Source of the DNA: Succinivibrio dextrinosolvens
GTDB lineage: Bacteria > Pseudomonadota > Gammaproteobacteria > Enterobacterales > Succinivibrionaceae
Direction: 5' to 3'
NCBI RefSeq assembly: GCF_011065405.1
Contig: NZ_CP047056.1
Coordinates: 3,246,747-3,310,746, forward strand
Length of the DNA stretch: 64,000 bases
Every line of letters starts with the position of its first letter. The stretch's first letter is position 1. The notes below the pieces were generated by a model. That model saw only the letters and a list, made by a program, of their open reading frames with translations. It ran no database searches and had not been told where the DNA came from. The translations under genes were made by a program, and so were the position numbers. Below are positions 16,844 through 25,590 of the stretch, piece by piece.

Positions 16844-19366
16844 ATGGCATTATCTTTTTTTGCGACCTGTCCTAAGGGATTGGAAAGTCTTTTACTTAAT
16901 GAACTTATTGATTTAGGTGCTAAGGATGCGAAGGAAACCGTAGCCGGTGTATCCTTCAAAGGCGACTTTACTACAGGTATGAAAGCCTGTTTATGGTCCC
17001 GTTTTGCATCCAGAATTTTACTTGAATTATCAGAGTTTTTCTGCGAGACCGACACTGAACTATATATCGGTGCCAACGGTGTTGCCTGGGAAAAATACTT
17101 TGATAAGAGCAATACTATTTCAGTAAGCTTCTCCGGAACCAATTCCTCAATTCGCAATACCCAGTACGGAGCCCTGAAGGTCAAGGATGCCATCTGTGAC
17201 CGTATGCAGAAGACCTTAGGCGGAAGACCTGACGTGGATAAGGATAATCCTGATGTGGTCATCAACTGTCATCTTGACAAGAAGGGCAGTGCCAATATTC
17301 TTTTAGATCTGTCAGGCAAGGCTCTTTTAAAGAGAGAATATCACCGTGGTACCGGTGCGGCTCCTCTAAAGGAAAATCTGGCAGCAGCCATGATTAAGCG
17401 TTCTGGCTATAACAACGAGAATTTCCTTGATCCTATGTGTGGCTCCGGAACCCTTTTATTTGAGGCAGCTTCCTTTGCAACTGATACTGCTCCTGGTCTT
17501 CGCCGTGAGCATTTCGGGTTCTTTGCTCTAAAGCAGTTTGACCGGGATGTCTGGCTGAAGCTTGTAGAAGATGCCCGTGAGCGCAGCCGAAAAGGTATCG
17601 AGGCTGCTGTTGTCAAAGGCATTCAGATTATCGGTTTTGACCTTGATGACAGAATTGTAACCATAGCCAATGAAAATGCTCAGAAGGCAGGCTTTGCTGA
17701 TCTTGTAAAGGTATTCCACAGCAATGTGCAGAATCTTTACAATCCATTTACCAACGAGAATAAGGTTACTATTGTTACCAATCCTCCATACGGAAAGAGA
17801 ATGGGTAACTTCAATGAGCTTATCTCTCTTTATACTCAGATTGGTGCCGGTTTCAAACACTATTTCAAGGGAGCCAGAGCTGCTGTTATCTCAACCTCTG
17901 CAGAGCTTTTATCCTGTATGCGTCTTCATGCCGACAAGGTTTACAAGCTCTATAACGGTGAGCTTGAGTGTCAGCTCAGAGTATTCGATATCAATGAGAC
18001 AGAGACTCTTAGTGTAAAAGAAGAGAAGAATCTGGATATAGCCACCGATTTCGCAAATCGTCTGAAGAAAAATCTTGCCTATATGCAGAAGTGGTCCAGA
18101 AACGTAAATACCAACGCCTATCGTGTTTACGATGCTGATGTTCCTGAGTATGCAGCTGCTATCGATTTCTATAACGGCTACTATGTAATTCAGGCGTACA
18201 AGGCACCTTCCAAGGTTAATCCAAGAGTTGCCAAGCGTCATGAGCTGGATATGCTGAGTGCTACCGTGGAGGTCGCAGGCGTAAGCGGAGATAAGGTAAT
18301 TCTAAAGAGCCGCGAGGTTATGTCTGGAGACAGACAGTATGAAAAGTCTGAAGAACTTCGTGGCGAATTTATGACCGTGAATGAGGATAATGCCTTATTC
18401 AAGGTAAACCTCTATGATTATCTTGATACCGGTCTGTTCTTAGACGGCAGACTTATCAGAAAACTTATCCGTGAAAAGTCAAAGGATAAGGCTGTACTCA
18501 ACCTCTTTGCCTATACCTGTTCAGCTTCAGTTGCTGCTGCTTTAGGCGGGGCTTCACGTGTAGTGTCAGTTGATATGAGCAATACCTACTTAAACTGGGG
18601 TATGGATAACTTCAAGCTCAATTCTCTGTCACTGGAGAATGCCGATTTTATTCAGGCAGACTGTCTGGCCTGGCTTTCAAAGGATCAGGAGGAGAAGTTC
18701 GATTTAATCTATATCGATCCTCCAACCTTCTCAAATTCAAAGAGAATGGAATCCTCCTTTGATGTAAAACGAGACCATGTGGCACTGCTTGCAAATCTTA
18801 CACGTCATCTCAAGGATGGCGGTGAGGTTATCTTCTGTACCAATATGAGAGGCTTCAGCCTCGATGAGTCTATTGGTGAGTATGGTTTCAGCTTTGAAAA
18901 CATCTCAGAGAAGACTCTGCCTCGTGATTTTGCCCGTGACAAGAAGATTCATACCTGCTATCGCCTGGTATTTACCAGGGCCGAGATGCACAAACAGCCT
19001 GAGCCAATGACATCAGGCAAGTCTGCTCCTAAGTGGCAGAAGAGTCTGACTGCAAAAAATGAGACTTTCCACGACTATACCGACAGAAATGACTATGAGG
19101 ACTCTGTAAGAGAAACTCTGACCAACAAGGTCTGGGGAAATGCCAGAACTTCAAACTCATCATACAAGACTCAGAAACAGGGCAGATTTACCCGTTCAAA
19201 TTCTGAGTTTAACGATGGCTCTCTACGCAGAAACCGTTTTGATGAAGGTAAGAGCGGCAGATTCTCCAAGGATCGTAAGGATAATAATCGAGGCTTTGGC
19301 TCAAAGAGCAGAACTCCTAAACGTAAGCCTCGTGTGTTCGGTCCTGACGGAATTAAGGATCTGTAA
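16844..19366 (+). CDS. rlmL: 23S rRNA guanine methyltransferase RlmKL (m2G2445/m7G2069) with basic tail
   Basis: The protein has 840 residues. An N-terminal THUMP domain precedes the RlmL methyltransferase, with DPMCGSGTLLFEAA (about 193-206) and the catalytic NPPYGKRM (about 308-315). The RlmK half follows, with DPPTFSNSKRM (about 625-635). The fused enzyme methylates G2445 and G2069 of 23S rRNA during 50S assembly. The E. coli enzyme is about 700 residues. Here roughly 125 extra residues at the end are basic, Ser/Arg/Asn-rich and probably disordered, which suggests added RNA binding. The stop overlaps the uup start by one base (TAATG), so the two are translationally coupled. Confidence 0.96.
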   Translation: MALSFFATCPKGLESLLLNELIDLGAKDAKETVAGVSFKGDFTTGMKACLWSRFASRILLELSEFFCETDTELYIGANGVAWEKYFDKSNTISVSFSGTNSSIRNTQYGALKVKDAICDRMQKTLGGRPDVDKDNPDVVINCHLDKKGSANILLDLSGKALLKREYHRGTGAAPLKENLAAAMIKRSGYNNENFLDPMCGSGTLLFEAASFATDTAPGLRREHFGFFALKQFDRDVWLKLVEDARERSRKGIEAAVVKGIQIIGFDLDDRIVTIANENAQKAGFADLVKVFHSNVQNLYNPFTNENKVTIVTNPPYGKRMGNFNELISLYTQIGAGFKHYFKGARAAVISTSAELLSCMRLHADKVYKLYNGELECQLRVFDINETETLSVKEEKNLDIATDFANRLKKNLAYMQKWSRNVNTNAYRVYDADVPEYAAAIDFYNGYYVIQAYKAPSKVNPRVAKRHELDMLSATVEVAGVSGDKVILKSREVMSGDRQYEKSEELRGEFMTVNEDNALFKVNLYDYLDTGLFLDGRLIRKLIREKSKDKAVLNLFAYTCSASVAAALGGASRVVSVDMSNTYLNWGMDNFKLNSLSLENADFIQADCLAWLSKDQEEKFDLIYIDPPTFSNSKRMESSFDVKRDHVALLANLTRHLKDGGEVIFCTNMRGFSLDESIGEYGFSFENISEKTLPRDFARDKKIHTCYRLVFTRAEMHKQPEPMTSGKSAPKWQKSLTAKNETFHDYTDRNDYEDSVRETLTNKVWGNARTSNSSYKTQKQGRFTRSNSEFNDGSLRRNRFDEGKSGRFSKDRKDNNRGFGSKSRTPKRKPRVFGPDGIKDL

Positions 19367-21258
19367 TGAGTCTGATTTCTATTATTGATGCTCATCTTAC
19401 AAACGGTGCGGATAAACTTTTAGACGGAGCAGACCTTAGCGTTGAAGAAAATGAGAGGATCTGTCTTGTCGGTCGTAACGGAACCGGTAAGTCCACACTG
19501 TTATCTTTAATTGAAGGTAAGCGAGAGCTGGATTCAGGAAGAATCATTGTACAGAATGGCCTTAAGATTGCAGCTCTGCATCAGGATCCTCCAAAGTATG
19601 AGTCCGGTACGGTCTATTCTCTTGCTGCAACCGGTGTTCCTGTTGTGGGTGAGGCTTTAGCCAAATTCTTCAGCTGCACCGACCCTCATGAGCAGATGGA
19701 ACTGTCTTCCTTCATAGATAAACATGACGGCTGGGCCAAGGATGCGGTTATAAAAAAGGTTTTAAAACGAATTGGTCTTGAGCCTGATACTCCGCTTGCT
19801 GACCTCTCCGGAGGCAACCGTCGCAAGGCTGCGCTGGCAGTAGCTCTAACCTCAGAGCCAAAGCTTCTGCTTTTAGATGAGCCAACCAATCATCTGGATA
19901 TTGAATCTATCATCTGGTTTGAAGAAGAGCTTAAAAAGTTTGACGGTACCATTATTTTTGTAACTCATGACCGTTCCTTTGCTGACAGCTGTGCAACCAG
20001 AATTGTGGAGCTTGACCGTGGTCTTATGTATTCTTATCCTGGCAGTTTCTCAAAGTACATTGAACTGCGTGATGAAAGATTAAGAAAGGAAGAACTTGCC
20101 AATATCGAATTTGATAAGATTCTGGCTGAAGAGGAAGCCTGGATCAGACGAGGCGTAAAAGCCCGTCTTGCCCGTAATGAAGGTCGTGTTCGTGATTTAA
20201 AACATCTCCGTGAGGTCCGTGCCAACCGTCGAGACCGACTTGGCAACGTGATTATGGAGGCAAATGAGGCTGCCCGCAGCGGTAACCTTATTTATGAGAT
20301 TAAGGATATTTCCTTAAGCTTTGACGGTAAATCCATTTTCAAAAACTTCTCAGCCACGGTTATGCGTGGTGACCGTATCGGTATCACCGGTCCAAACGGT
20401 GCCGGCAAGACAACTCTTATCAAGACTCTGCTCGGCCAGATTAAACCTACCCAGGGTAAAATCAAAACCGGAGTTAATCTTGAGATACAGTATTTTGATC
20501 AGTACCACGAAGCTTTGGATCTGGACAAGAGTGTGGCAGATAATGTTGCTGATGGACATACTGAGGTTACCATCAACGGTAAGAGCAAACATGTAATCTC
20601 TTATCTAGCCAATTTTCTCTTTACCGGACGTCGTGCCAGAAGTCCTGTACGAGTCTTATCCGGTGGTGAGAAGAACCGTCTGCTTCTGGCCAGACTCTTT
20701 GCCAGGAAGTCTAATCTTCTGATTATGGATGAGCCCACCAATGATCTCGATCTTGAAACACTGGAACTTTTAGAGGATCTGATTGCCAACTATGAAGGTA
20801 CTGTGATTGTCATCAGCCATGACCGTCAGTTTATTGATAAGGTTGCTACTGAAACCTGGGTATTCGACGGCAATGGTGAAATTGAGTCGGTAATCGGTGG
20901 CTGGTCGGATGTGCTGGCTTACTATGAGCGAGTTCAGAAGGCAAGAGCAGAAAAGGAACTTACTGAGAATAAGAACAGTACCGAAGGCCGTGTTGTCAGA
21001 GTAGATGCTGCCGTTTCTGAAAAGAAATCCTCAGGACTTTCCTTTACCCAGAAGCATGAGCTTGAGAAAATTCCCGCCAGAGTTGAAGATCTTGAAGATA
21101 AGATTTCTGCATTAGATGAGAAACTCAATGATCCTTCAATCTATACTGACGGCGGTGCGACTGCTAAAGAAATCAGTGATGAGAGAGCAAAACTGGTTGA
21201 AGAACTGGATGCTCTTTACTCGCGATGGGAAGAGCTTGAGATGCTAAGTGAGGAATAG
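19366..21258 (+). CDS. uup: ABC-F ATPase Uup
   Basis: The protein has 630 residues and two ABC domains but no membrane part. Walker A motifs are GRNGTGKST (about 36-44) and GPNGAGKTT (about 345-353). Signature motifs are LSGGNRRK and LSGGEKNR, with DEPTNHLD and DEPTNDLD following. The linker is charged and helical, and a C-terminal coiled coil (about 560-630) is typical of Uup. ABC-F proteins act on the ribosome; Uup also affects transposon excision and replication intermediates in E. coli. It overlaps rlmKL by one base and is followed without gap by rnm, so the three form one operon. Confidence 0.95.
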   Translation: MSLISIIDAHLTNGADKLLDGADLSVEENERICLVGRNGTGKSTLLSLIEGKRELDSGRIIVQNGLKIAALHQDPPKYESGTVYSLAATGVPVVGEALAKFFSCTDPHEQMELSSFIDKHDGWAKDAVIKKVLKRIGLEPDTPLADLSGGNRRKAALAVALTSEPKLLLLDEPTNHLDIESIIWFEEELKKFDGTIIFVTHDRSFADSCATRIVELDRGLMYSYPGSFSKYIELRDERLRKEELANIEFDKILAEEEAWIRRGVKARLARNEGRVRDLKHLREVRANRRDRLGNVIMEANEAARSGNLIYEIKDISLSFDGKSIFKNFSATVMRGDRIGITGPNGAGKTTLIKTLLGQIKPTQGKIKTGVNLEIQYFDQYHEALDLDKSVADNVADGHTEVTINGKSKHVISYLANFLFTGRRARSPVRVLSGGEKNRLLLARLFARKSNLLIMDEPTNDLDLETLELLEDLIANYEGTVIVISHDRQFIDKVATETWVFDGNGEIESVIGGWSDVLAYYERVQKARAEKELTENKNSTEGRVVRVDAAVSEKKSSGLSFTQKHELEKIPARVEDLEDKISALDEKLNDPSIYTDGGATAKEISDERAKLVEELDALYSRWEELEMLSEE

Positions 21259-22128
21259 GTGCCAGCTGTATTATCAAAAATCGATCTGCATTCACATTCA
21301 AAGGCTTCAGATGGGGCTCTTTCTCCTTCAGAGCTGGTACAGAGAGCTTGCGATAGAGGCCTGACTCATCTGGCTTTAACCGATCATGATACTGTTTTAG
21401 GTATCACCGAGTCTCAGGATGCCGCCAGAGGCAGACTTGAACTGATTCCCGGTGCTGAACTTTCCACCATGTGGAATAACTATCAGATTCATATTGTTGG
21501 GCTTTTCATTGATATAAAATCTCAGAGTCTTTTAAAGTATCTAGAAGGCCAGAAGGTATTCCGTGAAGAGCGTGCCCGTGAGATTGGCGCCAAGCTTGAG
21601 CGACAGGGCTTTGCCAATGCCTATGAGGAATGCCGTAAAAGAGCTGCTGAAGGTGCTTCCATTACCCGTGGCAATTATGCCCGTTATATTGTGGAGATGG
21701 GTAAGGCTCAGGATACCAATGAAGCCTTTAACTATTATCTGAAAAAAGGTAAGAGCTGTTATGTCAAAACCCAGTGGCCGGATATTTCCGTAGCCTGCGA
21801 TGCCATAAAAGCTTCTGGCGGTGTAGCTGTGCTGGCTCATCCTCGTCGTTATGAAATGACCAATACCAAGCTTCGAGAGCTGATGGAGTATTTTAAATCC
21901 TGTGGCGGTGAAGCTATGGAGGTTGGCTGTTCACAGATGAGTCATAATGATCTCATCTATATGACCTCTCTGTGTAAGAAATATGATTTTATGGCTTCAT
22001 TGGGATCTGATTTTCATCATGAGGGACCTTTCAGAGAACTTGGTCTTGGTCTGGTTATTCCGGAAGAACTGAAGAAGGTTTGGGAATGTCCTCAGGCAGA
22101 GAAATTCAATTTTCCATCTGAAGCTTAA
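21259..22128 (+). CDS. rnm: PHP-family 5'-3' exoribonuclease RNase AM (YciV/TrpH)
   Basis: The protein has 289 residues and a polymerase-and-histidinol-phosphatase fold. The metal-binding motifs are DLHSHSKASDG (about 9-19), LTDHDT (about 41-46), GAELST, AHPRRY (about 193-198) and GSDFHHEG (about 249-256). E. coli RNase AM matures the 5' ends of rRNAs and degrades short RNAs. It starts at GTG directly after the uup stop codon, the third gene of an rRNA-related operon with rlmKL and uup. yciO, its neighbour in E. coli, is 5 kb away here. Confidence 0.93.
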   Translation: MPAVLSKIDLHSHSKASDGALSPSELVQRACDRGLTHLALTDHDTVLGITESQDAARGRLELIPGAELSTMWNNYQIHIVGLFIDIKSQSLLKYLEGQKVFREERAREIGAKLERQGFANAYEECRKRAAEGASITRGNYARYIVEMGKAQDTNEAFNYYLKKGKSCYVKTQWPDISVACDAIKASGGVAVLAHPRRYEMTNTKLRELMEYFKSCGGEAMEVGCSQMSHNDLIYMTSLCKKYDFMASLGSDFHHEGPFRELGLGLVIPEELKKVWECPQAEKFNFPSEA

Positions 22129-22177
22129 GTGTGGATTGAAAAAATCCTCTGTAAAGGCTCTGTTTTTTATTTTAAAA

Positions 22178-22208
22178 CGAAAAAGGCTCCGAGCTAATCA
22201 GGAGCCTT
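22178..22208 (-). terminator. Terminator of the PP2C-like gene
   Basis: AAGGCTCC at 22183-22190 pairs with GGAGCCTT at 22201-22208. A T-rich run follows on the minus strand. Confidence 0.8.
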
Positions 22209-22229
22209 GATAGTAGAAAGTGTAATCTC

Positions 22230-24245
22230 TTAAACTTCTTCAAATTCCTTGTTATTGGAATTCTTTTTAACCAGAATTGCACAGATATCCACATCATTCT
22301 CTCTGTCACCTGTAAATTCCTTAGAGGCTTTATACAGTGCAATGAGCTGGTCGGTTGCAGATTCATCTGCTTTTAGCTGACAGATATCAAGAGTCTTTTC
22401 CATACCAAACTCTTCATCCTTGTCATTAACAACAGAGTCAATTCCCTTACCGACGAATACTAGGGTATCAAGATATGAGAACTTGCCCTTTGAGTCTATA
22501 TATACGGTATCCTTGGTAGAGCACAGTTCACTCTGCATCAGTTTTGGCTCTAAAACAGTAGCCTTGTGCAGATGAACCAGTATTGGAGTCTTTTTGCCGG
22601 CAACAGAGTAGATAAAGTTACCGGTGAACTCACTTAGAATCATGACAAAGATAGATATGTTGAAATCTTCAGTAGGCTTTAAGGCGAACAGCTTGTTAAG
22701 AGCTGTCAGAGTTTCACCAGGAAGTTTTGTATCGTTTACCAGAGCATTGCGGACGAAGGTTGTACAGGTACTGATTGCACTGATGGTCTTGGTATCGGAT
22801 TTTGAGCATGAACCAAAGACAATACCGATATTATCCTGATCAACTCTGAATACATCGTAGAAGTCAGATGGATTCTCCTTTGATGGCATAATAAAGGAGG
22901 CGATATCCAGGAACTTTGAGTTTGGCATATTCTTACCGTTAGGCATCAGATCACGATGCATGGTGGTAATAAGATCAATACGGGCCAGTTTTGCTGCATT
23001 CTTGCAGTCCTCAACATCCTTTTCTTCAAGCTCTTTGATCTTGCCGCTTACTGTTTCAACGATTGAATGACCAAGGCTGTCTACTGAACTGATAATCTTG
23101 GATAGGGGTTCAAAAGTAACCTTTGAACCGTCAACTTTAGAGAGAATTTCGTTCATCTTGCTCTGGTCAGAGAGGATATTGGTAGAAACAACATCTATAT
23201 TATTGGATATTGCGTTCATATCCTTTCTGAGGTTATCAAGATTCTTAAGCGCAAAGCCTAAAAGTCCGAACAGACCAAGCAGACAGAGTCCAATCAGAAT
23301 TAGATTTCCGGTAATAGCTGGCTTGATTAGAAGTCCCTTTGGAGTCTGTACTGAGACATAAACGTCAAACTCAGGATCATATATCAGAGTGATAAGCTTA
23401 ACCTTTTCAGACTTGTTCTCAAACTGGATCTCATTCTGATCTTTTGCTGCTTTGAACATTTCATCAGAAATCTCATCGCTTGAGAATTTTTCTGAGGAGG
23501 ATAAAAGAATCTTTTTGGAGGAATCCATCACCGCAAAGGCGTTTACAGATTCGCTGTTGATAATATCTGATACATCAATCTTGGAGATTGCCTGGTTTGT
23601 ATCCAGATCCTTATACTCGTAGTTTTCGTTTATGACTTTAACGTAGATGAAATTCTTATCGGCATCGTTGTGAAGCTTATAGCCAACAAACTTTTTACCC
23701 TCTGAAAGCTTGCACCAGTAGGAGGAGATATTGACGTTAAGCGCTTTCAGATTTTTTAAAACAGTATCCTGACTCTGTTTCGGAACTTTGAACATATCAA
23801 GGCAGTTCTCCTCATCAGGAATGTCCTGAGTGGTAACAAAGAACTGCTCATCTGCATTGGACTGTGCAAAATAGGGGAAAGCAGTGTAATCAAGCAGCCC
23901 CTGTTTATTGGAATCAACCTGGAATTTATCAAAGGCACGATCTTTGATGTCAGCAAAGAAAGGTCCGTATTTCTGATTTTCGGACTCGGAGATGGCAGAT
24001 GCATGTTTCTTTACGGCATCATAGATAATCTTTATGTAGTCTTTCTGGTTGTCAAACTGGGTGCTGACAGCCTTTGGCAACACAACCTCTTGATTGTATA
24101 CGCTCAGTCCTGTACCTATGGTAACAAAACATACAGTAATTGCAGCGATAATCTTTGACTTTAATTGCATTTGAGTATTGAGTCCAACATGTGCTTGATT
24201 GAATTCGGTACGAAAGTATGACCGTATATCTTTATTCTTTTTCAA
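22230..24245 (-). CDS. Membrane sensor protein with degenerate PP2C (SpoIIE/RsbU-like) domain
   Basis: The protein has 671 residues. A membrane segment lies at about 29-51, an extracytoplasmic sensor region at about 52-310 (Cache-like by layout), a second membrane segment at about 311-335, a helical linker, and a domain from about 420 shaped like RsbU/SpoIIE phosphatases. Correspondences are SDFYDVF for GGDFYD, GSCSKSD for GDVSGKG, VAGKKTPIL for AGHNPPLL, GKGIDSVVN for TDGxxEA, and ENDVDIC for the DDxT end. Only the first of the metal-binding aspartates is kept, so the domain is probably inactive and may act as a binding or scaffold module. It is monocistronic with a strong terminator. Confidence 0.7.
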   Translation of the reverse strand: MKKNKDIRSYFRTEFNQAHVGLNTQMQLKSKIIAAITVCFVTIGTGLSVYNQEVVLPKAVSTQFDNQKDYIKIIYDAVKKHASAISESENQKYGPFFADIKDRAFDKFQVDSNKQGLLDYTAFPYFAQSNADEQFFVTTQDIPDEENCLDMFKVPKQSQDTVLKNLKALNVNISSYWCKLSEGKKFVGYKLHNDADKNFIYVKVINENYEYKDLDTNQAISKIDVSDIINSESVNAFAVMDSSKKILLSSSEKFSSDEISDEMFKAAKDQNEIQFENKSEKVKLITLIYDPEFDVYVSVQTPKGLLIKPAITGNLILIGLCLLGLFGLLGFALKNLDNLRKDMNAISNNIDVVSTNILSDQSKMNEILSKVDGSKVTFEPLSKIISSVDSLGHSIVETVSGKIKELEEKDVEDCKNAAKLARIDLITTMHRDLMPNGKNMPNSKFLDIASFIMPSKENPSDFYDVFRVDQDNIGIVFGSCSKSDTKTISAISTCTTFVRNALVNDTKLPGETLTALNKLFALKPTEDFNISIFVMILSEFTGNFIYSVAGKKTPILVHLHKATVLEPKLMQSELCSTKDTVYIDSKGKFSYLDTLVFVGKGIDSVVNDKDEEFGMEKTLDICQLKADESATDQLIALYKASKEFTGDRENDVDICAILVKKNSNNKEFEEV

Positions 24246-24457
24246 ATAATACTTTTCTCATTAGAATTATATAGTTATTTTGTAAAATTATTAAGTATCA
24301 AAGTGTTTATTTGCATGATCTAGGTAAAAGAATTGCAGAAAAAATGCTAATTCTGCATTGTCTATTTGACGTACTTTTGTATCTTGAAGAAATTTGTATT
24401 CAAAAATATGACCTTTTTTGCATAGGTCTTTTTGCTTTCTCTTAACGTAAAACTGGA

Positions 24458-24485
24458 TTGTTTGTCCTCTATGTAGTGTTATAAT
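24458..24485 (+). promoter_or_regulatory. Promoter of dgkA-tadA
   Basis: TTGTTT (24458-24463) and TATAAT (24480-24485) are 16 nt apart and lie 26 nt before the dgkA start. The 190 nt upstream (24246-24457), back to the divergent PP2C-like gene, show nothing else. Confidence 0.55.
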
Positions 24486-24511
24486 TATGCGGCTTTGTTA
24501 GGAGACAAAAA

Positions 24512-24886
24512 ATGGCTAAAGTTCAGAAAAAAGGTTTAGTAAGAATTTTTAATGCTTATAAGTACAGCATGAAGGGCTTTAAGGCCGGTATTGAAAATGA
24601 GGCTGCAATCCGTCAGGAGCTGGTTCTTGCTGCCATTATGACAGTGGCTGCCTTCTTTATTTTCAATTCAGCGGTTGAACTTGTGCTTCTGGTGGTTACT
24701 CCATGGATTGTAGTGATTACTGAACTTTTAAATTCAGCTGTGGAAGCTGTTGTGGACAGAATTGGCCCTGAATTCCATGAGCTTTCTGGCCGTGCCAAGG
24801 ATTTAGGTTCTGCAGCAGTATTTGTTGCTCTTGCTGTAACTCTGTTTACCTGGGGGGCAATTATTGCTGAGCGTCTGGTTGCTTAA
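24512..24886 (+). CDS. dgkA: Diacylglycerol kinase
   Basis: This 124-residue protein with three membrane helices matches E. coli DgkA (122). The catalytic segment TELLNSAVEAVVDR (about 69-82) holds the glutamate that acts as general base, and an N-terminal glutamate (GIENEAAIRQE) completes the site. It phosphorylates diacylglycerol to phosphatidic acid and recycles lipid from membrane-derived oligosaccharide or lipopolysaccharide decoration. A GGAG ribosome binding site precedes the ATG. tadA follows 23 nt downstream on the same transcript. Confidence 0.95.
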   Translation: MAKVQKKGLVRIFNAYKYSMKGFKAGIENEAAIRQELVLAAIMTVAAFFIFNSAVELVLLVVTPWIVVITELLNSAVEAVVDRIGPEFHELSGRAKDLGSAAVFVALAVTLFTWGAIIAERLVA

Positions 24887-24909
24887 TAATAACGGTGGTT
24901 TAGGTAAAA

Positions 24910-25395
24910 TTGCAGAAAACACCTGAGGACCTGATGCGTCTGGCCATGGATATGGCAAAAGAGGCTTACAGTATCGGAGAGGTTCCTGTAGGCTGTGTCA
25001 TAGCCGATGCAGATGGAAATGTCATATCTACAGGTTATAACCGCTCTATCACTGACAATGATCCTTCTGCCCATGCCGAAATGGTGGCAATCCGTAATGC
25101 CGGCAGCCTTCTTAAGAATTACAGAATGCCGGGACTGTCTCTGTATGTAACTCTTGAACCATGCTGTATGTGTTCAGGGGCCATCATTCATGCCAGAATT
25201 GCCAGAGTCTATTATGGCGCCTCTGATCTGAAGACCGGAGCCTGCGGCAGTGTTTTCAATGTCATGTCAGACCCAAGACATAATCACAGCGTGGAATGTA
25301 TTGGCGGTATCCTTGCTGATGAATGCTCAAAAATGCTCTCCGATTTCTTTAAGGAAAGACGTCAGCAGAAGAAAGCTGAAGCCACAAAGCTCTGA
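24910..25395 (+). CDS. tadA: tRNA-specific adenosine deaminase
   Basis: The protein has 161 residues and a cytidine-deaminase fold. The zinc motifs are HAEM (about 57-60, catalytic Glu) and PCCMC (about 87-91). The TadA-typical C-terminus GGILADECSKMLSDFFKERR is present. It converts A34 to inosine in tRNA-Arg(ACG). The start is taken as TTG 24910 (AGGT 4 nt upstream), which gives the N-terminal helix seen in E. coli. ATG 24934, with GAGG upstream, is an alternative 8 residues in. Confidence 0.94.
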   Translation: MQKTPEDLMRLAMDMAKEAYSIGEVPVGCVIADADGNVISTGYNRSITDNDPSAHAEMVAIRNAGSLLKNYRMPGLSLYVTLEPCCMCSGAIIHARIARVYYGASDLKTGACGSVFNVMSDPRHNHSVECIGGILADECSKMLSDFFKERRQQKKAEATKL

Positions 25396-25590
25396 TTTTT
25401 CTATTTCTGTAAGCTCTAATCTCTCATTCCACTGTATTTTTCCTTAGTTATTAAAAAGATAACAAAGGTAACAAAAGTCCCACTCCTTCACCATTAATTC
25501 TTAATTACTTGATATAGCGCAAATTTGTTGCAGGCAAAATTAGTATAATTACTTATGTGAAAGTAAGTGACTTGTATAGGGAGCTAAACT

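Noticed and set aside
24613-24798. 61-codon frame antisense to dgkA
   Set aside because: Shadow of a well-conserved gene.
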